Shown: positions 23,736 to 35,712 of the stretch, piece by piece
Layout of the letters: every line of letters starts with the position of its first letter
How positions within the stretch are numbered: position 1 is the first letter of the stretch
Assembly (NCBI GenBank): GCA_022649305.1
Contig: JALCNW010000041.1
Location: forward strand, 1 to 39,111
Direction of reading: 5' to 3'
Length of the DNA: 39,111 bases
DNA from: Enterobacter sp.
GTDB taxonomy: Bacteria > Pseudomonadota > Gammaproteobacteria > Enterobacterales > Enterobacteriaceae
Notes under the pieces: model-generated
What the model was told of the DNA's origin: nothing
The model's database searches: none
Seen by the model: only the letters and a program-made list of their open reading frames with translations
Program-made: the position numbers and the translations under genes

Positions 23736-26700
23736 TCATTGCTTTGCATCTTTACGCGCCTGGCGCAGGACCTCATTAATCTGTGGCTTATCCATTGGGC
23801 CGGTAATGCGATAGCGCAGAATCGAGACTTTGCTCCACAATGGCCCAAGGACCTTACTAGCGGCAAACACCGCGGCACCCACAATCGGATTCACCACAAA
23901 GGCCGCCGCTACGCCTACGGTCGCGGAGATTTCTGGCGCAACGACCGCTTCCATATCCAGCTCGCGACGCACAAGGTTCACCGAACCTTTCATGGCGATA
24001 TCCGCCTCCAGGCCATCCAACAGCGTATCGTCAGTATGCATGACGCCGTCTTTTATCCAGGCCGTACCGCTGATGGAATCGTAGTAGAACCCTTCGCTGA
24101 ACGTGTCGCTGAAGTCAAAGCGCAGCTTGCGCAGCAGCGCATCAAAACTCAGCAGGCGCAGAATCTGACCGGCATGTCCGGTGCTGACATCGGCTATTTC
24201 ACCTTTGCCCAGTTTCGCTTTCAGGATGCCGTTAAGCGAGGCTTCATCCGGCTTCCACGGCTCAGCGCGCCAGTGCAGATCGTAATTTATATCGAAAGAA
24301 GAACCTCTGAGCGGGGTGTTCACGCCGAAGAAATTAGCAGCGGCATCCACCTTGTTGCCTTTGATGGTGCCCTTCAAGGAGGTTCGCTGCTGAACCTTAC
24401 CGTTGACCCATTCGCCATCAGCGGTCAGACGTCCAAAACCGGTATCGATAAGACCACCAACCAGACTCAACGTATCGCCATCAATGGCAAAATCACCGTC
24501 AATACGGCCATATTTCTGGCCCCACAACCAGCACTCCGCACAGCGCAACTGCAGATCTGGCCAGCCGCTGAAATTGACTTTTGATACTGCTGAAAGTGGC
24601 GAAACTGCGCTGCTTTCTCCTTTCGCTGTGGCGGTCGCCGGGTTGTAATAGAGATAGTTAATCGCCGCCTGCCACGGCGCGTTATCGCGCATCGTCAGCG
24701 TACCATTAATCTCCCGCCCCTGAGCCTCTACCATTGAGCCGTTTGCAGTGGGTTTCGCCACAATGCTGAGGTTGTTCCACTGTTGCCCGCCCAGGGCCAG
24801 CGACGGTGTACGCACGGTGATATGCTGCGGGAACTGGGCTGCGTCATCGACGTTATGTCCAACCCCTTTATTAAACAACGCCAACCATTCCGCTCCATCC
24901 ATCGGCGGTAAATTGAGTTCGATGCCTTGCTGTTCCGGCAGCGGCGGGATGGTCCGACTATCCGTAGTCCAGATAGCCCTGTCCAGGGTGAGTTTACTAC
25001 CGAGCAGCCAGCGGCTGTTGAAGTGATTTTTACCGTTGGCGCTGCCGGTCAGAGCGAAGCTGTTCAGGTCACCGTTGACATTAATCTTCATCGGTAACGG
25101 CTGACCAGATGCCTTATCCAGTGGTGCAGGTAAGTGGCTGCTGATATTTTTGAGATCGCCCGTCACGTCGACTTTGTAACGCGCACTGCCGCGATAAGGC
25201 AGGTCAATCGCCACTTTGCCGTCCCATGCCACTGAGCCATCGATGGCTTCAGCGATAGGTTTTGGCATAACGTCCATGCGCGACGGTTGCCAGTTAGCAT
25301 TCATGTTAACCGCAACCTGATAGGCCTTCTCGCCCTCGGTTGTGGTGAAGTCCACATTGATCGGCTGATTAAACCAGTTGGCTTTGAGCGGCTCGCTCTT
25401 GAGGTTGCCGTTCACAAAGCTGAATGCCCCGCTCAGATTCTTCAGAGTGCTATCCAGCGGTTTGATGTACAGACTGTTGTTATTTAGCTTCACTTCGCCT
25501 TTTGCCGTCGTCATCTCACCGTCCAGCGGGATATCGAGATGTAAGCGAGCATTCACATCGCCATCAATCTGCAGTTCCTGTAGGGCCGCGCCCAGCGAAT
25601 CATCCAGCGGTGTCTCTTCGAAATAAGGTCCAACGGCTTTACCCGGTCCGTTAATATCCGCATCTATCAGCAGCTTTTCTTTGGAGTAGTCCGGAATAAC
25701 GGCCGTCAGATTACTGGCAGTCACGCCGCCCAACGCGACGCTGTCTGTTTTCATCCACAAACCATCGTTGAGGAAATTCAGCTCAATATCGAGATTTTTT
25801 AATGCCGGCCAGTCAGGCTGGAAGGCAAAGGTGGCATTGCGCAGCGGGACCAGAATCTGGAACTGGCCCTCGTTATGTTTGTAAGGGAAAAGGTGCGGAT
25901 TTCCACCGTAAACCAAGGTCGCGTTATCCGCCTGACCGCCCTGAATCGCGCCACTCAGGTAGTCCACCAGTGCTTTGCCCATCAGGTTTTCGGGGAAATA
26001 GCGCCAGGCTTGAGAACCATCGTCTGTGCTGATCCCTGCAAGAATACCTAACCACGGCTCATCGCCTTCAGGCTGCAAGTAGCGGAAATTGCCGCTGGCA
26101 TGCACGCCTTTAGCTTTCACATCGATATCGCGTCCATCGAGTTGGAAGCCTTTGTCATTTTTGAGCCAGTTTAGCGTGGCAGCCCCTTTTTCAATCTCCA
26201 GCGGGGCACGGAAGACCGTTTCGTAAGGCATTTTGGCGTCATTCATTTGCACCGTCAGCCTGCCGTTTTCGACACTGCCTTCCAGCGTACCGCTAAAATG
26301 CTCAGCGCCCGGCAGCAGCTTCCACTGCTTCCAGGCCAACGCTTTCCAGGAGGCTTTAAAGCGTGTTTTTTCCGTTGCCTGCAAGGGGATATCCAGCGCC
26401 AGCGCGTCAATTTGTCCGCTCGGTTGCGTGGCTTGCCAGACTTCGCCCAGCGATGATGACATTCTGTTTGCGATGGGACGCAAGGCTTCGAGGTCAGCCA
26501 GTTCAAGGTTACTGGCGCGAATACGCAGTTCATCACTGCGTTTATTCGCGACACCGCCGACTTCCTGCTCGGGTACCCACGCCATCGTTAACGCACCACG
26601 CGGCCAGGCTTTACCATCCATAATGATGCGCGTATCGGGGATCGCAAACTGCCAGCCATCGCCCTGGCGCGTGACATGCGCGGTCAGGTTATCAACGGAC

Positions 26701-27536
26701 ATATCATGCGTTTGATCGTCACCTTTCCACGCTGCTCCACCCTGCTTAAGCCACACGTCGCCAGCAGCGATATCGCCATCGGTCAGGGTCAGCCAGCCTT
26801 CAAGACTAAACTGCGCTCGTTGCAGCGCCACGTTATCCTGCATCCATTTGCCCAGCCACGGTTTGACGTCAACGTCATCGGCCTGTAGCCAGACGCGGCC
26901 ATTGTTTAACAGCCCATTGTCGTCGCTCAGATCCATGCGTACCTGCATGATGCCATGCTGCCCGTTCAGGCTAGAGAGATTGACCTGGCCTTCTGCACGA
27001 TGTCGATCTTTACCGTTCAACCACGTCAGCTGCGGGATCGCCAGCTCCGCCCGTTGGCCGGAAAGCGTAATAAAACTCACCTCGCTGTCGCGCAGATCAA
27101 AATGATCGAACTGACGCAGGAAGAGATCGCTGATGCGGTTAGTTTCAATACCTTTGCTGTCTGGATCGTTACGCAGCGGGGTATTGGTTAAATACTGGAG
27201 TTGATAGAAGGTGAGATCGCGAAACTGCCAGCGCATGTGTAGCAGGCTCTGCCAGACATCGAGCGCCAGCGTGACGCGTTTAATCTTCAGGTAGCCGCCA
27301 TCGTTCAGGCTGGCATTGATCTCCCGCACATCAAGCGTCGGACCAAAATTTTGCCAGCTTGCGCTAAGCTGGCTGACGTCGACAGGAACGCCGGTCGCGG
27401 ATTCAATTTTCGCCAGCACCTGCGGGCGCCAGCTGTCCAGATGCGGCAAAACGAGACGCAGCCCGCTTACGAGCAACGCGACAATGACGACTAACGTTGC
27501 CCCTGTAAGCAGTAAAATCCCCGGCAATCGCCTCAC
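23736..27536 (-). CDS. yhdP: AsmA-like envelope protein YhdP
   Basis: YhdP is a very long protein of the AsmA/TamB/VPS13-like group that moves phospholipids between inner and outer membrane, partly redundant with TamB and YdbH in E. coli. The 1266-residue length equals E. coli. It has an N-terminal membrane anchor (ILLLTGATLVVIVALLVSGLRL, residues 7-28), a DUF3971 repeat-rich beta body, and a C-terminal AsmA-like part containing GTAWIKDGVMHTDDTLLDG and a glycine/valine-rich segment near the end (APEISATVGVAAAFVVNP). It lies 45 bp downstream of rng and upstream of tldD, the same order as in E. coli. Confidence 0.95.
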   Translation of the reverse strand: MRRLPGILLLTGATLVVIVALLVSGLRLVLPHLDSWRPQVLAKIESATGVPVDVSQLSASWQNFGPTLDVREINASLNDGGYLKIKRVTLALDVWQSLLHMRWQFRDLTFYQLQYLTNTPLRNDPDSKGIETNRISDLFLRQFDHFDLRDSEVSFITLSGQRAELAIPQLTWLNGKDRHRAEGQVNLSSLNGQHGIMQVRMDLSDDNGLLNNGRVWLQADDVDVKPWLGKWMQDNVALQRAQFSLEGWLTLTDGDIAAGDVWLKQGGAAWKGDDQTHDMSVDNLTAHVTRQGDGWQFAIPDTRIIMDGKAWPRGALTMAWVPEQEVGGVANKRSDELRIRASNLELADLEALRPIANRMSSSLGEVWQATQPSGQIDALALDIPLQATEKTRFKASWKALAWKQWKLLPGAEHFSGTLEGSVENGRLTVQMNDAKMPYETVFRAPLEIEKGAATLNWLKNDKGFQLDGRDIDVKAKGVHASGNFRYLQPEGDEPWLGILAGISTDDGSQAWRYFPENLMGKALVDYLSGAIQGGQADNATLVYGGNPHLFPYKHNEGQFQILVPLRNATFAFQPDWPALKNLDIELNFLNDGLWMKTDSVALGGVTASNLTAVIPDYSKEKLLIDADINGPGKAVGPYFEETPLDDSLGAALQELQIDGDVNARLHLDIPLDGEMTTAKGEVKLNNNSLYIKPLDSTLKNLSGAFSFVNGNLKSEPLKANWFNQPINVDFTTTEGEKAYQVAVNMNANWQPSRMDVMPKPIAEAIDGSVAWDGKVAIDLPYRGSARYKVDVTGDLKNISSHLPAPLDKASGQPLPMKINVNGDLNSFALTGSANGKNHFNSRWLLGSKLTLDRAIWTTDSRTIPPLPEQQGIELNLPPMDGAEWLALFNKGVGHNVDDAAQFPQHITVRTPSLALGGQQWNNLSIVAKPTANGSMVEAQGREINGTLTMRDNAPWQAAINYLYYNPATATAKGESSAVSPLSAVSKVNFSGWPDLQLRCAECWLWGQKYGRIDGDFAIDGDTLSLVGGLIDTGFGRLTADGEWVNGKVQQRTSLKGTIKGNKVDAAANFFGVNTPLRGSSFDINYDLHWRAEPWKPDEASLNGILKAKLGKGEIADVSTGHAGQILRLLSFDALLRKLRFDFSDTFSEGFYYDSISGTAWIKDGVMHTDDTLLDGLEADIAMKGSVNLVRRELDMEAVVAPEISATVGVAAAFVVNPIVGAAVFAASKVLGPLWSKVSILRYRITGPMDKPQINEVLRQARKDAKQ

Positions 27537-27581
27537 GCTTTCTCCTTGTCAGCCGTTCTGGTCTCGCAGCAATACTGCGTC

Positions 27582-29051
27582 TTACATCATTACCACGTCG
27601 AACTGTTCCTGGTTATAGAGCGGTTCGATTTGGACTTTTACCTGCTTGCCGACAAAGATTTCCACTTCTGCCAGCGCATGAGACTCTTCGCCTTTCAGGG
27701 CTTCGACCACTGAAGGAGAAGCATAGACCAGGAAACGGTCCGAGTCGTAGGCGTGATGAACGCGAACAATTTCACGCATGATTTCGTAGCAGACTGTCTC
27801 AACCGACTTTACCGTGCCGCGCCCGTGACAGCTTGGGCACTGATTGCACAGAACGTGCTCTACGCTTTCACGCGTTCGCTTGCGGGTCATTTCGACCAGA
27901 CCAAGCTGGGAGAAGCCGTTAATACTGGTTTTTACGCGATCTTTGCTCAACGCCTGCTCCAGAGAATGCAGCACGCGGCGTCGGTGGTCTTCATTACTCA
28001 TATCGATAAAGTCGATGATGATAATACCGCCGAGATTACGCAAACGAAGCTGGCGCGCGATGGCCTGGGTCGCTTCGATGTTGGTATTGAAAATGGTGTC
28101 GTCAAGATTGCGATGGCCGACAAAAGCCCCGGTATTGATATCTACCGTGGTCATGGCTTCGGTCTGATCGATAATCAGATAGCCGCCGGATTTCAACTCG
28201 ACCTTACGCTCCAGCGCTCGCTGGATTTCGTTCTCAACGTCAAAAAGATCGAAGATGGGCTGGCGGCCCGCATAGTGTTCCAGCAGACCCGGCATCTCGG
28301 GAATGTACTCGGCGGTGAACTCAAGCAGCGCGTCATACGTCAGACGCGAATCCACGCGGATCCTGTCGAGTTGGGCATCAGCAAAATCACGCAGCACGCG
28401 TTGAGCCAGCGCCAGTTCACCGTACATCTGGTAGCGCGTCTGGTTGCGTTTTTTACGCTCCATCACCTTGGTCCAGACGCGTTTCAGGTAGGCCGCATCA
28501 GAAGCAAGATCCTCTTCGCTTATCCCTTCAGCCGCCGTACGGATGATAAACCCACCCTGCTCATCACAATAGGCACTGACAACCTTTTTCAGGCGCTCGC
28601 GCTCGCTTTCACTCTCAATGCGTTGAGAGACACCCACGTGTGATGCCCCCGGCATAAACACCAGATAGCGGGAGGGCAAGGTGATGTCGGTGGTGAGACG
28701 GGCGCCTTTAGTACCCAGCGGATCTTTCACCACCTGCACCATCAAATCCTGGCCCTGACGAACGAGTTCGGAGATATCGCGTACGGTAAACTGCTTTTGC
28801 TCTTCACCTGCCACACATTCGGTATGCGGCATGATATCGGAGGCATGTAAAAACGCTGCCTTATCAAGACCAATATCTACAAATGCCGCCTGCATACCTG
28901 GCAGTACACGACTGACCCGACCTTTGTAGATATTGCCTACTATTCCGCGTCGCGCTTCACGCTCAATGTGGATTTCCTGGAGAATACCGCCGTCAATATA
29001 AGCCACTCGGGTTTCCGATGGCGTTACGTTTACCAACAATTCAGCCGTCAT
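27582..29051 (-). CDS. rng: Ribonuclease G
   Basis: RNase G is the RNase E paralogue that matures the 5' end of 16S rRNA and degrades some mRNAs. From the ATG at 29051 it has 489 residues, the E. coli length, starting [20 protein letters not shown]. It shows the S1 domain ([28 protein letters not shown], from residue 35), the catalytic aspartate segments ([15 protein letters not shown] and IIIIDFIDM) and the zinc-link cysteines ([11 protein letters not shown]). A six-codon upstream extension is possible but not the family start. It overlaps the yhdE 3' end by 11 bases. Confidence 0.97.
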   Translation of the reverse strand: MTAELLVNVTPSETRVAYIDGGILQEIHIEREARRGIVGNIYKGRVSRVLPGMQAAFVDIGLDKAAFLHASDIMPHTECVAGEEQKQFTVRDISELVRQGQDLMVQVVKDPLGTKGARLTTDITLPSRYLVFMPGASHVGVSQRIESESERERLKKVVSAYCDEQGGFIIRTAAEGISEEDLASDAAYLKRVWTKVMERKKRNQTRYQMYGELALAQRVLRDFADAQLDRIRVDSRLTYDALLEFTAEYIPEMPGLLEHYAGRQPIFDLFDVENEIQRALERKVELKSGGYLIIDQTEAMTTVDINTGAFVGHRNLDDTIFNTNIEATQAIARQLRLRNLGGIIIIDFIDMSNEDHRRRVLHSLEQALSKDRVKTSINGFSQLGLVEMTRKRTRESVEHVLCNQCPSCHGRGTVKSVETVCYEIMREIVRVHHAYDSDRFLVYASPSVVEALKGEESHALAEVEIFVGKQVKVQIEPLYNQEQFDVVMM

Positions 29052-29634
29052 AATTATCCCTTTTCTCACGTAGTGAGTTAAAATTGCTCAGCAACTCATA
29101 CGTTTCCACCAGCGGTAAGCCGACTACGGCGTGATAGCTGCCATTAATCTTCCTGACAAAACAGCCACCCAGCCCCTGAATACCGTATGCACCTGCTTTA
29201 TCCATAGGTTCACCGCTTGCGATATAACCGGCGATTTCCTCATCGGAAAGTACTCTGAACGTCACTTCCGTGACAACCAGACAATCCAGAACATGCTGGC
29301 TGTCTGCCAACGCAACGGCAGTCATCACCTGATGCGTTTGCCCGGATAATGTGCGTAGCATACGTGCCGCATGTTCAGCGTCACGCGGTTTCTCCAGAAC
29401 TTCACCATTGAAAATCACGATGGTATCCGCTCCCAACACTGGTAAATCGCGCGGCGTTTGCGCCACGCCTGCCTGCGCCTTCTCCCGAGCCAAACGGGAA
29501 ACATACTGCTGCGCGCTTTCACCTTCGCCACGTTGTTCTTCAATGCCGGTGACGATACGCTCGAAAGACACGCCCAGTTGAGTCAGTAATTCCTGACGAC
29601 GCGGGGAACCAGAAGCTAAATAGAGAGACGTCAT
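29041..29634 (-). CDS. yhdE: Maf-family nucleotide pyrophosphatase YhdE (dTTP/UTP)
   Basis: YhdE hydrolyses dTTP, UTP and some modified nucleotides, keeping them out of nucleic acids, and Maf proteins are also tied to septum formation. The 197-residue length equals E. coli. The Maf signature [11 protein letters not shown] (residues 6-16), the LGADTIV segment and [15 protein letters not shown] are present. I chose the ATG at 29634 ([12 protein letters not shown]). It lies 10 bp after mreD, overlaps rng, and belongs to the mreBCD-yhdE-rng cluster. Confidence 0.96.
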   Translation of the reverse strand: MTSLYLASGSPRRQELLTQLGVSFERIVTGIEEQRGEGESAQQYVSRLAREKAQAGVAQTPRDLPVLGADTIVIFNGEVLEKPRDAEHAARMLRTLSGQTHQVMTAVALADSQHVLDCLVVTEVTFRVLSDEEIAGYIASGEPMDKAGAYGIQGLGGCFVRKINGSYHAVVGLPLVETYELLSNFNSLREKRDNYDG

Positions 29635-29644
29635 AGAAACCTTT

Positions 29645-31149
<1,505 letters not shown>

Positions 31150-31159
31150 AGGCTATGCG

Positions 31160-31199
31160 TCTTCTCTGTCAGAAGAGGAAGGGTAGCATCTGCTACCCT
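31160..31199 (-). promoter_or_regulatory. Two hairpins in the mreB-mreC gap
   Basis: On the minus strand, GGGTAGC/GCTACCC arms (31199-31180 region) form one hairpin just past the mreB stop, and TCTTCT/AGAAGA (31176-31160) forms a second one. A pyrimidine-rich run but no clean T-run lies between them. They probably lower read-through or protect mreB mRNA, allowing more MreB than MreC/MreD. Confidence 0.5.
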
Positions 31200-31210
31200 C
31201 TCATTTCTGA

Positions 31211-32299
<1,089 letters not shown>

Positions 32300-32301
32300 T
32301 T

Positions 32302-32330
32302 ACTTTACCAACCACACGCAGCAGCGACAA
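32302..32330 (-). promoter_or_regulatory. mreB promoter
   Basis: On the minus strand TTGTCG (32330-32325) and TAAAGT (32307-32302) are separated by exactly 17 bp. The start would be near 32295, about 40 bases before mreB. The surrounding gap (32255-32536) shows no gene. Confidence 0.6.
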
Positions 32331-32536
32331 GGCGCAAAAATCATCTGCTACGGTGAAAATTTGTGCAGTACGTTACCTCATGTTACAAACTGTTCACCTG
32401 AACTCCATCAGGGCTGAGTCAACAGCTGCGTCCCTCACTCTCATTCGTAACGTTTACGGTCGTTCACTGGCGTTTTGCTCGTCATACTCAAAGCTACAGG
32501 CGCGATATTCTACGTGAAAACAAATTAAACGGCAGG

Positions 32537-34477
32537 TCAAACAGAGTATCTTTGCAAATATTTTTTCACATTGCTGTCAAGCGGCTGAGAGGAGGCAATA
32601 AAATCGCCCTGACCGCCCGCCACACCGCGCTCTGTCAACATCTGCCATTCGCTTCGCGAGCGCACGCCCGTGGCAAAAACTTGCGTTTGCGTTCCCTTGC
32701 ACGCCTCTACCAGGCTCTGAACCAGCAGCTGGTTTTCTGTGCGCTTTTCAATATTCCTGACCAGACCTGGATGCAGCTTAAGTAAGTCCACATCCAACTC
32801 CTTGATCCAACTCGTACTCACCAGCGTTAAGCCCGCCTGTGTCACCGCAACGCGAGCACCAAGTGCACTGATTAAGCGGACCACCGACTGTAAACGGCTG
32901 ATATGTTGACAGACATCCGCCTCTGCAAGTTCAAAAATAATGCGTTTGCGTTGCGATTTTTCGCATTGCATCAGAATATCACGCAGCCAGCGCTGAAAAC
33001 GCGGACGAATAAGCGACTCAACAGTAACCTGTAATGCCAGATTTTCCTCAGGCCAGAAAGATAAAAATGGAATGAGACGCGTAATTTGCTGGCGGTCATA
33101 TTCTTCTGAAAGGCCAAACTGCAATATCATCGGCAGATACTCTGCTGAAACGACCTCTTCCGTCCCATCAAAGATACGACACATTAACTCACGATGATGA
33201 ACCTGACCATTCCGCAAGACGGCGGGTTTTTGGTATATGCGTGGCCCGCCGCGACGGAGCATTTGTTCGATAAGCGTGCGCCATCGTACATTACCGCGCC
33301 CTTTTTCTGGCAAGGAGTCATCGTAAACGGCCCAGCTGTTGGCTCCCTGCAAAACGGCATTGCGTGTGGCGGCCTCAGCATGTTCCATGACCTGCTCGGT
33401 AGATTGCCCACCGCGCCAGGCGCAAATGCCGATATGAACCATATCTTCCCTGTCGAGCATCTTGGTTGGCGGCAACGCATCGACGGCTTTCAGTAGCTGG
33501 CTGGCTATGCTTTCGGACTCTTTCAAGGTGCGGTGGGGCAACAGAACTGCAAAGTCGCTGCGATGATAACGTGCCAGCAGCGAACCGGGATAACGCATAA
33601 TAAAAGTAGAAAGAAGATTAATTAGCGTAAACAGATGCTCTTCGGCTACTGCCCGGCCCCACGTATCGCGGAGCAGATCAAAATCTGGCAGGCGGATCAT
33701 CATCACCACGCCGTGAGAACCCACTTTTTCCGGATCGTCCAACAGCGTAGCCAACTGGTTGTCGAAGAACAGCCGATTGCTCAGACCCGTTTTGTTGTCC
33801 TGCGCAGCGTAGGATCGAATCAGGGTATCCATTCGACTGCGCTGATCGCTGGCAAACTGAATTTCGGAGAGCAACGTGTCGAGCGCACTGCTGGTGCGGG
33901 AGGGCCATTCGTAAACTGAGCCGCGAACCTTTGGCCCACGTTCGCCATTAAGAATGCGCACTGAGCGAGACTCCAGCAGCTCTTGACCGGAAAGCTGGCG
34001 ACGCAGCCAACGCACGGCCAGAAAAATCAGTAAGACAATGAAGCCAACGGCGATGGTCAGCGGCGCGGTGGTCATCAACGAACGGAAATAGTTCGCCATC
34101 GGATCCTGGTAAACAAGCCGAATTGACATCCCGGGGCTTTTTAGCGAGTCAACCGTCAACTCTCGATATTGCGCCAGGGTGCCGGCAGGACGATAGCTGC
34201 TTTGGCGCGCATGGCTGAGGACGTTTTTGCTACCCTGAAGGATATCGATATGAACAATGTCCACCGGGACCATCAGCTCATCTAACTGCTGCGACAGCGC
34301 GGGCAGCGATGAGGTCACAAGACGCGTATCAATGACTGAAGCGACAGACTGTACGCGATTAACAAGCTTGTCCTGAATCGCGTTATAAAAGCTTAGCGAG
34401 CACCCTAGCAGAGTGACAAAAATGGTCAGCCCCGTTAGTAGGGTGATGAAAGCTGAAAATTTCGTCGTTAATCGCAT
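32537..34477 (-). CDS. csrD: RNase E specificity factor CsrD (degenerate GGDEF-EAL)
   Basis: CsrD targets the small RNAs CsrB and CsrC for RNase E decay and thereby frees the regulator CsrA. The 646-residue length equals E. coli. It has two membrane helices (residues 9-30 and 139-156) around a periplasmic loop, a HAMP-like linker, a GGDEF-like domain in which the active-site motif reads HRSDF (residues 305-309), and an EAL-like domain in which the signature reads ELM (residues 430-432). Both catalytic motifs are degenerate, as in E. coli, so it should not make or break cyclic di-GMP. I chose the ATG at 34477 (MRLTTKFSAF). Confidence 0.96.
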   Translation of the reverse strand: MRLTTKFSAFITLLTGLTIFVTLLGCSLSFYNAIQDKLVNRVQSVASVIDTRLVTSSLPALSQQLDELMVPVDIVHIDILQGSKNVLSHARQSSYRPAGTLAQYRELTVDSLKSPGMSIRLVYQDPMANYFRSLMTTAPLTIAVGFIVLLIFLAVRWLRRQLSGQELLESRSVRILNGERGPKVRGSVYEWPSRTSSALDTLLSEIQFASDQRSRMDTLIRSYAAQDNKTGLSNRLFFDNQLATLLDDPEKVGSHGVVMMIRLPDFDLLRDTWGRAVAEEHLFTLINLLSTFIMRYPGSLLARYHRSDFAVLLPHRTLKESESIASQLLKAVDALPPTKMLDREDMVHIGICAWRGGQSTEQVMEHAEAATRNAVLQGANSWAVYDDSLPEKGRGNVRWRTLIEQMLRRGGPRIYQKPAVLRNGQVHHRELMCRIFDGTEEVVSAEYLPMILQFGLSEEYDRQQITRLIPFLSFWPEENLALQVTVESLIRPRFQRWLRDILMQCEKSQRKRIIFELAEADVCQHISRLQSVVRLISALGARVAVTQAGLTLVSTSWIKELDVDLLKLHPGLVRNIEKRTENQLLVQSLVEACKGTQTQVFATGVRSRSEWQMLTERGVAGGQGDFIASSQPLDSNVKKYLQRYSV

Positions 34478-34660
34478 CCTTGAGATTACTCCGTGGGTTG
34501 ATGGGTGGCGAGTAAGCGCTAACTTGCATGACAGGTGCGGCATACTACCAAATCAGGTACATCTGGCAATTTATTGCGTTAAATCGGCATAGCGTTTCAA
34601 TGAGCGAGTATAGTCTTCAGAAATTATTTTCCAATCACCATGCTTAGTGAGGATACCTGA

Positions 34661-35635
34661 ATGCAGGCTTTGATTTTAGAACAGCACGATGGCAAGACCC
34701 TTTCTTCGGTTCAATCTATTGAAGAGAACCGCCTGCCAGATGGCAATGTCACTGTTGATATTGACTGGTCCAGTCTGAACTATAAGGATGCACTTGCCAT
34801 TACCGGCAAAGGTAAAATTATCCGAAACTTCCCTATGGTGCCGGGAATTGATTTCGCAGGTCATGTTCATACCAGCGAAGATCCCCGCTTTCACGCAGGC
34901 CAACAGGTTCTGTTAACGGGTTGGGGAGTGGGTGAAAATCATTGGGGTGGACTGGCGGCTCAAGCGCGCGTGAAGGGCGACTGGCTAGTACCCATGCCAA
35001 AAGGCATGGACGGTCGTAAAGCGATGATCATCGGTACGGCTGGCTTCACCGCCATGCTATGCGTCATGGCGCTGGAAGCGGCAGGCATTCGACCTGAGTC
35101 CGGTGAAGTCGTGGTGACAGGCGCGAGCGGTGGCGTTGGCAGTACTGCGGTCACGCTGCTGCATAAACTCGGCTATCAGGTCGCCGCAGTCACCGGACGT
35201 GAAAGCACCCATGATTACCTGCGCTCACTGGGTGCAAGTCGCATTGTGGGCCGTGAAGAGTTCGCCGAAACCCGCCCGCTGGAAAAACAAATTTGGGCAG
35301 GCGCGGTTGATACCGTGGGCGATAAAGTCCTGGCAAAGCTCCTGGCACAGATGAACTATGGCGGCTGCGTTGCAGCCTGCGGCCTGGCGGGTGGTTTCGC
35401 CCTGCCGACCACGGTCATGCCATTTATTCTGCGTAACGTCCGTTTGCAGGGCGTCGATTCCGTCATGACACCTGCGGCACGCCGCGCGCAAGCCTGGGAG
35501 CGTCTGGTGCGTGATTTGCCTGAATCATTCTACACCCAGAGCGCGACTGAAATTAGCCTCGAACAGGCACCAGAATATGCTGAGAAGATCATGAACAACC
35601 AGTTCCAGGGACGCGCGCTGGTAAAAATTGCCTAA
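34661..35635 (+). CDS. acuI: Acrylyl-CoA reductase AcuI (YhdH), MDR family
   Basis: AcuI reduces acrylyl-CoA to propionyl-CoA with NADPH, which detoxifies acrylate-derived compounds. The 324-residue length equals E. coli. It is a zinc-free medium-chain reductase: the catalytic-fold N-terminus (WSSLNYKDALAITGKGKIIRNFPMVPGIDFAG), then the nucleotide-binding Rossmann segment TGASGGVGSTAVTLLHKLGYQVAAVTGR (from residue 152) and a C-terminal QFQGRALVKIA typical of the YhdH subgroup. The ATG at 34661 is preceded by GAGGAT. It diverges from csrD. Confidence 0.96.
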   Translation: MQALILEQHDGKTLSSVQSIEENRLPDGNVTVDIDWSSLNYKDALAITGKGKIIRNFPMVPGIDFAGHVHTSEDPRFHAGQQVLLTGWGVGENHWGGLAAQARVKGDWLVPMPKGMDGRKAMIIGTAGFTAMLCVMALEAAGIRPESGEVVVTGASGGVGSTAVTLLHKLGYQVAAVTGRESTHDYLRSLGASRIVGREEFAETRPLEKQIWAGAVDTVGDKVLAKLLAQMNYGGCVAACGLAGGFALPTTVMPFILRNVRLQGVDSVMTPAARRAQAWERLVRDLPESFYTQSATEISLEQAPEYAEKIMNNQFQGRALVKIA

Positions 35636-35672
35636 TATTCAAATTTTCGTGACATATTCGCGTTAACTCCTC

Positions 35673-35708
35673 TCCTCCGTCATGCTTAGAAAAACGCGTG
35701 ACGGAGGA
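35673..35708 (+). promoter_or_regulatory. RNA hairpin covering the msrP ribosome binding site
   Basis: TCCTCCGTCATGC (35673-35685) pairs with GCGTGACGGAGGA (35696-35708), 13 pairs with one wobble and a 10-base loop. The 3' arm contains GGAGG (35703-35707), the msrP ribosome binding site, five bases before the ATG at 35713. Folded, the RNA would hide that site. No T-run follows, so it is not an ordinary acuI terminator. Confidence 0.75.
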
Positions 35709-35712
35709 TGCT

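Noticed and set aside
23739..24584. 281-codon plus-strand frame opposite yhdP
   Set aside because: Lies fully antisense to the conserved yhdP gene, with no family resemblance or ribosome binding site; long antisense frames are common in GC-biased genes.
27753..28643. 296-codon plus-strand frame opposite rng
   Set aside because: Antisense shadow of RNase G; composition is that of a reverse-complement frame.
32537..34477. An active cyclic di-GMP enzyme
   Set aside because: The GGDEF and EAL signature residues are replaced, and the sequence follows CsrD over its whole length.
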